Part shown: positions 48,123 through 62,100 of the stretch, in pieces
Numbering within the stretch: the stretch's first letter is position 1
Layout: each line of letters starts with the position of its first letter
Source: Allacma fusca
Taxonomy: Eukaryota; Arthropoda; Collembola; Symphypleona; Sminthuridae
Assembly (NCBI GenBank): GCA_947179485.1
Contig: OX359250.1
Coordinates: 9,095,873 to 9,159,872, forward strand
Length of the DNA stretch: 64,000 bases
Reading direction: 5' to 3'
Program-made: the position numbers and the translations under genes
Notes under the pieces: generated by a model
The model's input: only the letters and a program-made list of their open reading frames with translations
Told to the model about the DNA's origin: nothing
Database searches by the model: none

Positions 48123-51100
48123 TTAACCATAGCAGAGCTCTTCATTCTGATGACACCACTCCGGTTGAAGTCGGTCAGGTCGAAGGCCTCTCTGGACGTG
48201 ACGGTGTCTACTTTGGACAATTCTAGACTCTGCAGCGTACCAATTTGTGTCTGGGTTCGACCACAACCTTTCAGCTAAAGCTGATAAACGGGGGAAAAGT
48301 TTCCCCTCCAAAGTGAGTTCATCCACCTTAAATTCAGGACAATTATTATCATGTGGAATGGGAAATCGTTCTTCTGATTATGACCTTTAGAATTTCCCAA
48401 TAGTCAAGCAACGTTCCATTATTTGTGGGCATAATTACCTGTTCAGCCCACAAAGGAGCTTCTCCACCAAGAATTTGTCCATTTTTATAAGCCGCATCAA
48501 TTTCCTCAGGGGTCAACGCTGGAGACAACAACTGTAATGGGCTGTTCTCGTAAACTTTCTAAATAAGCAGATAAAACGAATCGCTAATTCATGTCATTAC
48601 TCTCCCGGACGAAAAAAAAATACAAGTTTGCCAGTAATACATAAATATATGTAAGTATCAACAAAAATAGGTAAACTCACCTGCCAGCCTTTGTAAGGGG
48701 AACACCAATTATTCCCTTCGCCAATCCAAGCTCCAAATCCACAATCCAAGTACCATGCATCATAGTTTGAGAAGATAGTTTTGTAGTTGTTCTTAATCAA
48801 GAATGGGATCACAGGATCTTGGGCTGTTTCCAATGTAAGATTATTTTTGAGTAAAAATAAATTTATTTAAAAAAATACACACATTTTTAATAGATTAAAT
48901 ATGAGTGGCATTACCAGTGGTCCAAATTTGAACGACATAGTTGTTGGCAGGTAAGTATTGAACTGCATGTTCAATTGAAGCCAACTCCGAAGTCCACATA
49001 ATAGCCGTGACATTGTTGGCCTTAACTTGTTGATTGTCCTTTACTAGATTGTATGCTACAATAATTCAACAAACCCTTTTTTTATAATTTGCATACCATA
49101 GTAATTACCACTTTCCATCGACAGTCATAATTTAATTTTGTTTATTTTCTAATTCATTGGTTCAACCCATGGTTGATTTACTACTGCCTATACGCCAATT
49201 CGTTCCATAGCTTTAACTGATTCTGTCACGGACCTTTGCTTTGGAATTCACCCCACAACTCAATGAGGGTTTCCTGGGTATTGTTCTTCCCTTTCTTTTT
49301 CAAGTAGTCAGTGATCTCTGCATTCTCTAGCCAGCAGTCAAGTTTGACTTCATCTCCTCCCATATGGAACAGCTCGTTATCAAAGATATCCAGCAAGTCT
49401 TTGTAGATTTTCCCTTTAGAAATTAATAGGTTCAAGTTAGAGGAATTATTTTGCACCCTCTCCTCAAAATCCGGGAGACTTCAGTCACTTGAACTGACAT
49501 CCACAGAAGCTCCAGTCTCATCACCGGGCTATCTACTTGTAAGTACAAAATGAACATGTGGAAAGGACGTTTATTTACCCAGAACTTGGTACATGTTTTC
49601 ATTTGCTGGGTTGAGCTGACCGCAAGGAGGCTCCACACAGTAGGAGCTCCAGGGTTCCTTGTTAATACAAAGTGCCATCTCCCCTTTGCCTGCGGCTGGA
49701 CCCCATTCCCAACCGTTACCTAATCGTAGAAAATGCAGAGAGAGTCAGGCAAGAACAAAATAAGTAACAGTCTTGAGCATCACTCAGTCAGTCATTAGCA
49801 AAGCTCTCGGAAATAAATGGAGATGAAAAAACTTGGGAGGAAAAAAATTAACCTGCATGAGCAGGAGCATCGAATTCAGCCACGATCTTCACACCTCGAA
49901 CCCTCGCGTACTCAACAAGTTCCGTTGCTTCTTCCACTGAGTAAATTTTCCGTGAGGAGTAAGCCCCATATTTTGTCATCTGTCAATGTCAATAAAATAT
50001 CAACCTAATTTCATATTCATAGAATGTTTCCAAGTATTTGTTGTCTAGTACTTCAACGATCCTCATAGATAACGGGATAATTTAAAACGTGAGAGTTACT
50101 ATAGTCATCATGAGCACACTCGGATCCTGATAATATACAACGATTGTTTCGTCGTAATGTCTAAACTCGAACGAGAGTACTTACAGTCAACTACTTGTGA
50201 TTATGAGCATCTCTCTCTGTAGTTGTAATCAACAAAGGATGACTCAGCATGTGTACTCTGAAACAGTTGTTGTTTTAAGTAATTTAAGGAAAATAGCCCA
50301 CTTGTATGGGAAGCACTAACCTCTGGAACGCTTTTAGAGTAGAACGGGAAAGAGTGGGTGTCGGTGATGTGCCAGTGGAGCATATTAAGTTTATTGTATG
50401 ACAAACCATCAATCACCCTCTTAAGGCTCTCAACAGGAATGAAATTTCTTGAAGTGTCAATCAGAACCCCTCGATAAGCAAACACGGGTCCGTCACTAAT
50501 TGTGGCTCTATCTAATATCTGTGTAAACATTGGATCATTTTCACATTTAAATGGACATTTTGTGCTTTCAAATAAATAAAAATTGTAGGGCAAATGCTTG
50601 GGGATCATACTTTCAAGGAATTTGTTTCATCATCGTAAGCAATGAGCTGACTCAATGTTTCAAGAGCGTTACGAGCTCCGAAGTATGTGTTAGCAACGAT
50701 GGAGGTAGACACACTGTTCTGTAAGAGAAAAGAGTTCATTTTGTTTTTTTAAAAAAGGGCCATTCATTGCCTGTATGGATTCAATATTTTTTTTTTCATG
50801 TAAACTCACCCGCTGATTATTAGACTCTAAGGAGAGCACGTAGCTCTCGTCAACATTAAGAACTACATTTTTGACATCCCAGACTGTCCCAATGTCAATT
50901 ACGAGGCTGTTCTGGGCTATATTATCCCCTTCTTTATTTTCGGGGAAAGGTGAGACGCCATCACGTTTGTAATCTGGATGGTACTGTAACGGTAGGGAGA
51001 GGACAAATCAATCAAGATAATTAAATTACAGTAAATTCTCCGCTTATCTCATCCTACACAGAGCTGAGGGTTAGGTCGTTACCATTAAAAGATACTCTCG

Positions 51101-52016
51101 GAAAATCTTGACTGCTTCATCCAACGTCGCTTTTACTTCCACCGAAGCCGCGCTGGCATTTCTGAAAATCACATTTTGGGGGTAGAAGCTAAGGAATTCC
51201 TGACCGAGCTCCACCTGAAGCACAAAATTATTACCATTAGTATCATCATATTGAAACTGGTTCAGGGATTTAATCTTTTATAGAATTCCATATGAAATAC
51301 AAACAAATAATATATGCAGATGTCATATGTTATCCTGTGAAATCCGCATTGAAGAGCTAATTGAAAATGTAATGGGAAATCAATATGAAACCTTTACTTA
51401 TGAAATGTTTCTGTCTACGCTTGCACTGATTGTGAAAAATATGTTGATGGACACTGATACGGAGATATTAGATTCAGGACGCGATAAAGCATTTACATGG
51501 AAAAAAACCTCGGAAAGTGAAATTGCGTGTTGGACATTCTACAAATATATGATTTAGAAATTTGACTGATGCGAGTACGATTACGAAATTAAAGGAAATA
51601 ATTATTGTCTGTCGGATTTTGAGTATAGTGCTTCATGGCCAATGTTGACAATGAATAGGAATGTTCCTACCTTTCCGGTAGGTTTTGGCCAGAGTGCACC
51701 CAACGCGTTACAATTTAATTTGCACACGTCAAGAGACAACGGGGTTTCGTCAGCTCGAAGCTTCGTTCTCTCAACCTTCACACATGTTTTATTTCTGCAT
51801 GTGTGTGCGTACGGGGAGCCCACTCTGTATTACGAATCATTTTAAAATACAATTATTATGACTTTTAATGTATCAAAAATTGTTGAGTACTTTTTGAATA
51901 AAGTGTTGTTGTAAGCATGGACAAAATATAGGAACTTACTCTGCCTGAACCAGGTTTGGAATTAGTGACAGACTTAGAATTCCAAGTAGAACCCACGGAT
52001 TTCTCAAGTTCCCCAT
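48123..52016 (-). CDS. Beta-N-acetylhexosaminidase, chitooligosaccharidolytic type, intact active site
   Basis: Thirteen exons, all in phase: 52016-51940, 51824-51671, 51214-51083, 50983-50810, 50718-50611, 50518-50321, 49979-49853, 49719-49579, 49413-49234, 49055-48915, 48823-48681, 48558-48439 and 48326-48123. The product is 632 aa. A signal peptide (1-25) is followed by a cysteine motif (HTCRNKTCVK) typical of arthropod hexosaminidases, the zincin-like domain and the GH20 barrel. Active-site features present: YRGVLIDTSRNF (Arg231), LHWHITDTHSFPF, HMGGDEV (Asp391-Glu392), MWTSEL, VQIWTT, DAWYLDCGFGAW, GNNWCSPY and WAEQ. It ends …LQPEWCHQNEELCYG, as in secreted family members. It removes terminal GlcNAc from chitooligosaccharides, for example in moulting-fluid chitin breakdown. 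It is head-to-head with a second hexosaminidase at 59166. Confidence 0.95.
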
Positions 52017-52702
52017 CTTTAGGGTGTCTAACGGGAAAAAATAATAAAAGTGAGATTTTTACGAGAACACAATTCCAAATTCTTTTATGCAAAAAAAAAT
52101 GCATAAAATATGACATTACTCAAGCCCAGTATTGTATGTATATATATATGTAATTACTTCAGTAAGTGTAGTCGTTTTAAAATGCAAGTTTGCACTTGAC
52201 ACAAAACTGTAATTCAGGCACAGCCTTTTATGGTTCGTGAAAAATAACTCAACTGCCTACTACAATGAGTGGTGAGCACTAGTTATTAATATACAATAAA
52301 TTTCCTGCATAGTTGTTTCCCAGGGATGGCAAAATACCTGCCACTATAAAGAGACACCCTTATGTAGACATATTACTACATTTTTAACATGGTAAAATCC
52401 TGGGGAGGATTTACCCATGACAATGTAAAAGGAATAATATCTAACAATAAGAGGAAATGACTACATGGGAAATGCACTGTTTCAGCATCACTATCTATCT
52501 TAGGCTCTCGGCTGAGACTTAAAAAATCCACTACTAAAAATATTACAGACAAACTTACCGTAAAGAAAACAGGATCGGTCCCTAACAAAGAGAATCAACG
52601 ACAGTTTCTCTTCGATTGAATTGTAAAAGTTGACTGCAGTTCAACTACATGTAAATTTTTATCGTCTGACAAGTATGTACGACTACATTTCCATCACCAA
52701 TA

Positions 52703-52813
52703 CTTGAGTACTTGTTTGTCACTGAGTTCATCACCAGCCCATGAGTGCTTGTTTTTCACGGTGACATTCTCTAACTGTTTCATACTCATTGTCAGTCCAA
52801 ACAAGTACTCAAG
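52703..52813. repeat. Inverted repeat flanking a short spacer
   Basis: CTTGAGTACTTGTTTG (52703-52718) recurs in reverse complement at 52798-52813, with looser complementarity inside. The arms are 16 bp, perfect and about 79 bp apart. This could be the terminus of a small element or simple foldback DNA. Confidence 0.6.
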
Positions 52814-52829
52814 GGAAGACAGATATAAT

Positions 52830-53035
52830 CCCTCCGTACATAACCCCTTCGTAGGAAACCCCTCCGTGCATAATCCCTCCGGATAATTATATTCCCTACA
52901 GATTGTGCAGATAATCTCTCTGACGTTTCCCCTCCGGCATAATCCTCCGGATATATCCCCTTCAGCTTGTGCAGATAATCCCTCCGACATTTCCCCTCTT
53001 AACGTAGTCCCTCCGGATGAATCCCCCCTGCTATA
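52830..53035. repeat. Degenerate C-rich minisatellite
   Basis: Units such as CCCTCCGTACATAA, CCCTCCGTGCATAA and CCCTCCGGCATAA recur. A longer period of 64 bp is visible because TTGTGCAGATAATC occurs at 52903 and 52967. On the minus strand this gives a repetitive open frame (EGLCTEG units) that is a product of the repeat, not a gene. Confidence 0.75.
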
Positions 53036-54689
53036 GTGGATATAATTACTCCTAACAATTGTTTGTGTATCTAATCTTCATACCATACAAATATTCTCTC
53101 TTGTTATAACTGTAATTCCGGAGCTGTACTCTCATTATAATATATCCCCCTCCCCCACCCGTACGAGTGTCTAATTTCCTCAACTATTTGCTTATGTACT
53201 TTTGTCTGCAAGCCGATCATTTTGCTTTTAATGAAACTCCATGTAGAGCACTTTACTTTTAATCCAATTTGACTCTAACTTGACTTGGGATAACCTAGCT
53301 TGACTTGGACTTACCGAATGTCGTCCTATAGTAATAATAAAAAAACACTTGTTGTATATTCTACTGCGGCTATAATCTTTACGATCACAATTCTTCCACA
53401 CAGTAGATCCAATTTAACCCAGGATTAATTATCTATGAATGTCGCTCGCGATCACATCAGTTTAACCGCAGTAGTATTACTAGATCATTAAATGGATAAT
53501 GCAAGAGTTTATTCATTGCCAGGGAGCACTTGCGTTTCCATATCTTGCAAATGCACTTGCGATTTTTAAGTAATGTTTGGAGGGCTTTTCTATTTCTATT
53601 TTCTGAGGGCTTACAACCGCATCCGGAGGAAAAAATGTATTCGGCCACTATCTGCTCAGAACATTGACTACAACACCCTACCCGCGGTTCAGATATAGAT
53701 ATAAACGTATTGTTCGAGTTCAAGGATTTTTTGTACATGCATATTTGACCATCATTAAGATTTCTATTTAAGTCTTCTGTAAAGTCAACTCGTACAAATA
53801 CATATGTAGCTCAATTTCTACACAATTTCCACAAATGAATTACCTCGCCATTAGTATTTTTTCATACATTCAGAAAACTTCAAAATTCTCATCGTATTGC
53901 ACTATAAGGGAGCCAATTGCTAACAGTTGGCAATACGGATTTTAAACACTGCCTTTTAAACATTTTTGTGTTTTACTCAAGCTTATTTCCTCCTCCTCAA
54001 ACTTATATTGGTATGTGAAAAAGGAAATAGAAGGAGGAAGTTGTCTAGTCAAAAATTATCTCCTCAATCATACAAGTACAATGCACAGCAAACAGTTTTT
54101 ATAAATATTAGTCAGGTCTGTGTACAGTTTGTTGAAAACATGTGCATACTTTACTGTCTACAACAAATTAGTTTTAAATGAGGAAAAACTGCAATATTTT
54201 GTTTACTGGCGTACTAATAACTCCGGGTGACCTGTTGAGTTACAAACTTGTCACATTAGTCCAAGGCATACTAAGTTAATATATTAATAATATAATCTTA
54301 TTTGAAATAAATGGTTTCCAAGAAATTTTGGACGCCACTTATTAATCTTAACAAAAAATTTAATTTTGTTCCTTGAAATGTAACAATCGTACAATCCCTT
54401 GTTGTTTAGTGTCACAAGATGACAAAATGTTTGGAAGTTTCCACACAAAGCTTATGAAATAATGTTCCACGTAATCAAAAGATATGGCTTCCTAAAATCA
54501 CACACATGTATAATCTACCCTAAATTACACAATGGAATTGTTTTCACAAACTTGATAATGAATTGAAAAGTATTTTTACCTGTTGTATACTGACTCCCTC
54601 AATCAGGCACTGAAATTTTTGAATCCGGGGCAAAATATTTTAGGATAAATTGAAGTTACTGAAAATCTTTTGAGATGTCCTACACTTAC

Positions 54690-54726
54690 AGAGAGAGAGA
54701 GAGTGTGTGTGTATGTATGTGTATGC
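54690..54726. repeat. (GA)n(GT)n microsatellite
   Basis: A GA run passes directly into a GT run and GTAT repeats. Confidence 0.85.
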
Positions 54727-57700
54727 ACATAATCTAAAGATTCTGCAAGGTCAAGCTACATTTGGCTGGAAAAAAAAACAAAACTAATATCAATCGTGCT
54801 TACTGGCAATATCATATATGTTTTTATCCATGTGCAATTAAAAATGCTACAAGTGAGTTTTTGCATAAGTCCTAATAAGGATACAGAGGGAGAGAAAAAT
54901 TTAATGAAGAAACACCTTCCAATATAACTTGCATATGTTGAAAATAGGAATGTATTGATTCTCAACGACTTATAATTTGAAGCAATAAGTTTCATGCTGT
55001 CAATATTTGCTTTCCTCTCGTATGTTTCATATATGCTAATTATTCATTTTAACTATCCATACTCGAACGTGCAGCTGTGAAGCAGTTGGTTTGAAGCCAC
55101 CAGGATCAAGTTTTGTATTAATTTACTGTGTACACCTATAGCTTCCAGCTAACAATAAGTAACTCAGGAGTATTGTGCCAATGGTTTCTCTCATCTTGTT
55201 TTTACATAAATGATATTACTCTACCCTCATGTACTTTGACTGTAGACTTGTATATTATTGACTTGTTGACTGATCTTCCGCTCTCACCTGTAGAGGCAGG
55301 AGAGTGTGAAAACAAACCGGGTGAATTTTAAAAATGAGGTTGATATTTAAAAGCAATTAAGGAATTTAACTGGTTTCATGCACACTCCCGACTCATTTTT
55401 GGAATGCTCAAAATGTCGACTGGGAGATATGTATAAAGCTCTGTAGTAATTGCCTTTGCCTGCAAAACATTTCTTCAAAACTCTCAATCATCAGGAATCT
55501 TAATTCATTCCTCCTGATTGTGAGTGTGGTAAGACGTATGACTAACAACGAAGCTCTTTTAAAAGTGGATGTACATACATACGTCTCTTGTACATATATG
55601 AGTCGTAACGTGTGTGTGTGCAAATGCCAAGTAATTTATCTACTTGTTTTTTTACGATTCTACAAAGCAGGCAAATGTAATTATTCATCGGAATGTCATC
55701 GTTCTGAGAATCTTAATTAGCAGAGGGTCGTCTGTTGGAAATTAGGGTTTAAACGGCATCTTTCACGGACGATTATCCCAGTTTGTAACGAGTGTCACGT
55801 TTGCTCATCTCTCATTCGGTAATTTTTTCTCCAATTAAAACTGAACCTGTAACTACCTGAAAGACGGAAATTTACTTGATCTGTGACTAAAATCAATGTA
55901 CAGTACAAGATTTTAGGTAAGAGGAATTATTTGGAAAATTCAAATTGGGATGAACGGCAGCAAATAATTATTTAAACTCCTTTCAATTAATTCACCCCAC
56001 ATGTGTCTGGGAATGGTATTCGGAATGGAAGAACATATGCATTGTTGGACCATCTGCGTGAGGCTGAGTAATTCTTGGGATCACATTTGGAATCGTTTCG
56101 GGTAAGTTGCTTAGGTAAAAGAGGCAGAAGTGTCCAGTGAGGCTGAGAGTAAAAGGTGATGTGCGGGCAATGGGCAATTAGTTGATTGCCTTGAATCGGG
56201 AGGGTCAGTGGCCGTATGATTTCTCAGGCGGAGTCTCAGGGTGAACAACTGTTCGAAGTTGAAGGTGAGGGAGAGAGAGAATGCTTAGGTCGATGGCCAA
56301 ATCTCTCGAAAAGATATCAACTCTATCCATCTTTCTTCTCTCCCTCTGCCTGTCTCTCCGCATCTTTTTACACACGCTTGGTCAACTCCGGATCCTCATC
56401 GTCAACTCTGCTGAATTTGTTAAGTATTGGGCTGTTAGAACATTGTGGAAGATGAGGCATCTCCATTGATTAGAATACCTTTCCCTGCACCTCTCCTCCA
56501 ACTTTGATATTAATTTGAGTCAAACAATGGAGCTAAATCTAATGAAAAGGGTCGTAAAAAGTGAAAGAACGTTTTGTACAACAATGGGTATAACTTCTAA
56601 TGGTAACTCAAGTGTTATGCCTGTGGATTTTGTGGAGCCTCTGCCTTTATTACTCACACACGCTCAATGAGGGCGAGCTCATAAGAAATGCATTCCCAAA
56701 CAAGCATTTAGAAAGAAATTTTCGCAATTGATGAGGCATCATACCTAGGAAAAATCCAAGAAACTTCTTACGGTAGTTAATAACAGGTATACTAAAATAA
56801 TAGTCTTAATACTCTGCAGTGCCTTTTAAATCTCACAATATGACCACAATCATCTTTCGAAAGGTGTACCGGGGTGCCCAGGCCAAGAGCATTATTTTTT
56901 GTCTCAATTTCCGCTCATACATTACTCTTATTCGACTTGTACGAAACAATCTTCACAAGTGCATCCACACATTTTTTCGGGAAAAAAATGCTTCTTTGAA
57001 GACCGGAACGTGACTTTGGCGTCACAGGTATCTTGAGCTTATTTTTATCAGTCAGTTCCATCAATCCTGAGGTGTATGCACATAATTCTAATATTCATTA
57101 AGTCTGAACCTCATAAATTATAGCGTACTGCTCCCGTGGGTCCTAAATGCTTCGGAAATGTTTCGGAAAGGAGGGATATTTTTTGGGGATGAGAGGAATT
57201 TTTAATGATTAATCAACGAATAATACAAACGTATTTCTAATTGTTGATCTGAAACAATGCTACAAATTCATTTGTTTTTTTATTACGCATGTTAACTTCC
57301 GTGTTATTTCTGCTTCATGCCCCTGACTTGTTCTCGTTTCATCATATTCTTAACAAGTCTGCTCTTCAACCGTAGTTTTCACAATTGAGTGCTTCAGTAC
57401 TTTTACTCATCCGTCGACCCTTTAGATGTATGCTAAGCTCTGGTGATACAGAAGGCAAGAGTTTGTCACAGCCTGCGATTTTACTATCTATGTACACCTA
57501 GTTGGCTAGCCGACATAAAAAAGTTGGCTTTTATATCTACATTTTGACTGCACCTCTGATAATACTATTTCCATTTTTAAATCCGGGAGCTATTAATATA
57601 CTTGTAATTATACTTGCAGATTTTACTTTCAAGAAAGGTCATCACATTTGGACATCTGTATGGGTATAAAGTACTGCGCCTTCTTAGTTTCATATTTACT

Positions 57701-59165
57701 CCGATGTCTCTCGTCAGGTCAGGACTGAGCAAAATGAGTAAATTCCCGAACCAGATTTTTATAAGTATAATCCAAAGGCTTTACAAAGATTTATCGCTCT
57801 CTTGTTTCCCCACAATGATCAAATATCTAGTAACGGAGGAAAATGCTGATTTGCTAGAAAAACCATCATAATTCCTCATAAACGTCACGATTGCCACAAA
57901 TGAGGAGCACAGTATGATCCAGGCAGAAAACTGGTGAATTGCCACCCCTTAGCATTACGTTCATTCGAAATCATGACTGAACTTGTGGAAGGAAAAGCTG
58001 GAGCCGTCAAAGGATAAATATGTAGGTATGCATGTATCCTTTAAATGTTCCTTGAAGATGTCTCGCCTCCTTACAAATACATATATGCACTTATAAAAAT
58101 AAACCATCAAAGAAAGTGAGATAAGAAAAATGAGCTATGGTTAAGTAAGGGAAAAATTTGGCTTGCATCTGCAAGGAAGAAATATGTACTTAAATACTTA
58201 TTACGAAGAGTAAATATATGATTACAGTATCAGTGTGATGTTGCTCCATAGTTATAGATGAAACCGTAGGATATGTCTGGTCTGAAGATTACCGAGGAGT
58301 AATTATTAAAGTTTTATTCACGTAATTCGTAATTCCTTGAAAGGATAATACCACTACAGGTTAGAAAAAATCTGGGGACTGACAACTCCTTCCAACCTGG
58401 TAGTATGGCCAGAGCGGGCCTGTCATGTACATCCATACACAGTTTTCATCTGTTTTTTCCCTGACTGAATGAAAGGTTGGTGTTGGTGTGTTTGGACCCT
58501 GTGCGTATGAGGATGAGCATGCGATGACTCTTCTTGTGAAAAATGTATGTAGGGATATTTGGTTTGTTGTTCTACAAGAAAACAGGATTCTTTTGATGAA
58601 ATATTTGAGTTACCTTACCCTGGCTAGGAGGTCGGTCCATTGGCACCCGGTCGGATACAAAACGTGTCTTCAAGTTACCTCTACATATGTGGAGGAACCC
58701 TATATGGAAAGCATCAGGTATACATTTTCACACATGATGATCATGCAAAAAAAATTCTATAATAACATTAAGCGATAATGTGTATCGCCAAACCAGTGCC
58801 TAAAGGCCAGTCTCACCAAAACCAAGGAACCTGCAAACACCCGACGAAGCAGAATTTCTTCACACTTTTTCCTTCATTTTTATCTGTGGGTGCTCGAAGG
58901 ATTCACTCAGTATACTACATCTCTCCTGAGTGCTTGACCTCCGGACAGGTCTAAAGCTACGACAATTTAACCAACAAGTTTTCAATCTCTTCAGCATTTT
59001 CTCTGAATTGGGAAAAGTTGGAAAACCTGCTCATTTCTTAGTTATATTGGCATTCTCCCGGTGACTAGTGAGTGTCTGCGTTCCGCAGTCACTGTTTCTA
59101 TTCATTTCATTTTTGAACTCTTAAATTTTACTCAAATTTCGGGGATTTCTCCTGCCAATTTCATC

Positions 59166-62100
59166 ATGGATAAATTTAAGTTACTTCTCATTGTGTCCGT
59201 TGTGTCTGTCTTTGCTCTTGTGTACTTACCAGAGACTAGTGGACAGTCTTACTTTCGGTAAGTTCATGCTGTTTTTCCTACCATTTTTATTATTACTATT
59301 AGTATCAATATTTTTTCCCTTGTTTCATTAGAGTCCTGGCATATCAGAGGCTAAAATAATTGAAAATTCCTGAGAACTATTTTAAATTAATATATTGGAA
59401 GATCCAGTAGTAGCTGTATTAGGATCTACGTCCCCGTATGTACAAAGTGCAAAATAGGAATGAGCTACTAGAATGGGAGCATTGGGAAAAGCACTAGAAG
59501 TAGAAGGAGCAGGTGCTCAATGAAAGTGACAGCTTGACTAATTTACACCTTTCTCTGAGACATTGTTTTCTTTTGCTTTTATTGCTCATAAACAATGTTA
59601 TTACTTTTTACTCATTTGTTCACCCATTCAATAAAGCTTCAATGACACGGTCCGTATTGACTGCCATGCTACACTGCGAGAAATCCTTTGCTGTTTACAA
59701 TTCAGGCACACTCCCATGGTAGTTTTAATGGCTTGTTAATTAAAAACCTTTTGTTCTTTAAAACTAAATGAAAGCTACTAATTTCCCAATGGAGCACTGT
59801 ATTGTACCTCTTAATTTGCTTTCTTTGAAATAGCAACCATAAAATAACTTTTTGTCTACATATAATTGATGCTTCATTTATTATTATACATGGTTTGTTT
59901 TGAATTAAAAGGCTCGAGCTGGAGCAGAGCTGAATTACAAATCCAGTTTTTAAATATCATGTTCGTGTTATCATGATAAGAAAGTTCTCTCTCCCTCTGA
60001 AGATCTTAATTATCCTACAGTGTAATTAATAGCAAAACCTGCACTAATTAAGGTCTTTTGATGCCAAAGAACGGAAGATTTATAATTGATATTATTTCCC
60101 TATAGCATGCCCTCGCCTTGGACATATGTGTGTAAGAATGGAACATGTACAAAAAAACTGCGATCGGACTCAACCGTAATTCAATCTTTGGACACTTGCC
60201 GTTTGCGCTGCGGACGATTCCGTGCAATTTGGCCACGACCAACAGGTAAATGCATACATGTATTGGCATGATGTGAACGTCTTTATTATTTATTCAGTCG
60301 ATCTTTCCACTCCTCTCTTTTCCAGTCTCATTCTAATTTAAAGTTAATCTTGTTTGCATCTCCCACTACACTTACTCCTGCACGTACAGAGAGATTTTTG
60401 ACTGGGTATTCTTAATGGGCACACGTATATCAACTCACTGTTTGCAACATATTAGACTTTTGGCTAATGTCAAGTAAGACTATGGAGCCCAAAGAAAATA
60501 TGCACATAGGAAAATTATTTCATGATAAAAAGTGTAACCTCATATATAAACTTTGTAAACGTCCCTCGGCCGGCTCTGTCTAACACGATCATTCACTCCA
60601 GAGCATTCACTCCTCACATCTCTCAGACTATATACTTGCCGTCACAAAACAACTTTTGCTCAGAGCAACTCCGCTTTCATAACTTTGCTTGCGACTTGAA
60701 TGCTAATTTCTTGTCCAATTTAATAGACGCACAGGGAAGCGCCCTGAGTCAAGACCGTAGTCCGTCTTTGTAAAACTCCTGTAACATTACACTCACTCAA
60801 CAATGTCAATTTTACTTGTTTTCCGTACAAAAAAAAAGCCCAACAGTGAATGAATCCCTAGCTTTTGGTACGAATGCCTCATATCATGTTGAATTCATGT
60901 TCAGTCCCCAAAGTTAAGCTGACAGTGGTTTTTTTTCGACTGGTCGACAACAGTAAAATTTTTTCCTTGGGAATTACTTGAATGAACTTCAGAGTATAAT
61001 TTGTTTTCCATAAAAATGTCTACTTTTTATGAACCTTTTGTCTTGTAGGCTTCCTTTCCAACCACGCCATTCCCCCCCTGAGTATATCTCCCTGTAAACC
61101 TCGGCTCAAGTAACAAATCTCACTTACGTGGTAACGATCTTATTGTTACCATAAGAATCTAGTAGCATGCCATGACACTAGTTGAGTGTTTTATTACATT
61201 TTTATCTTCCCATAATTATATGTGCCCCCTGGGCTGTACGAAAGCAAAATACTTCAGTCCATGAAAAAGAAAGCTGCACAATCCAGTAGCTTATTTTAGC
61301 GTGCTTTCTCTTGATAATAATAATTTTAGCTATGCAATACGATCTCCGTGCCCAGTCCATCCCTTAATTCATATAACTTTTATGATCCCATGATGTAGTA
61401 ATTAAGTTAGCTGGAATCATTGCAGCTGAAAATAATTATAAAGCGCGCACACACACAACCAGTGACAGCAAAAAGAGGCTTGATGCTTGACTAAATAAAC
61501 AATTGTAGCCTTGAAAACAAGTGCATCTTTTTATGAAGATAATTAGATAAAGATTTGAGTTTTAGGGAACAATGACTCTTCAAAGATGAATACCCTATTA
61601 TCATACCGGTTTGTCTTGCTGCGTAGGACAACCCTAAAAAAAAATACTGCAGTAGAATTTTCCTCAAAAAACTATTAATACATTATATTACAGGTGATGT
61701 GGAACTCAGTCGTGTTGTGGTTCCGTTTAAACCTCAAAACCTAAGGATCCTACCCGTCACTGCACCCACTGACCGTACTCGAGAGCTTCTTAATAGAGTC
61801 ATTACCGATTTCCAAACCAACATCTTGAAAATGCACCCAAATTATGCTGAGGGCGGTGCTAATCCCTTTGACAAGCAATATGATAATGTCATTGAAGGGA
61901 CTGTCATTCAAGTTCAGGTAACCACATAGATGACTTTACCGGACGCATTACAGATGATGGGACGTATTTTTTCAGATATGTTTTTCCTGTAATATAATTA
62001 AATAAGGAATAAAATATGCAGGTTGTTGTTGATGACCCCGAAGAGCGTCTGACCCTCGAGACTTCCGAGGGATACAGAATTGATATCGAAACTCAGGGCA

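Larger units (their letters stand above)
52017..59165. other. Divergent intergenic region between the two hexosaminidase genes
   Basis: About 7.1 kb separates the two start codons, so both promoters should lie here. It holds a minisatellite-like C-rich repeat (52830-53035), an inverted repeat next to it, and a GA/GT microsatellite (54690-54726). No further gene is supported; open frames at 56216-56455 and 58488-58778 show no family features. Confidence 0.45.

Noticed and set aside
52694..52990. Minus-strand 98-aa frame with repeated EGLCTEG units
   Set aside because: It is the translation of the minisatellite; the periodicity belongs to the DNA.
58488..58778. A 96-codon plus-strand frame between the hexosaminidases
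   Set aside because: No splice context, no motif, and composition like neighbouring non-coding DNA.
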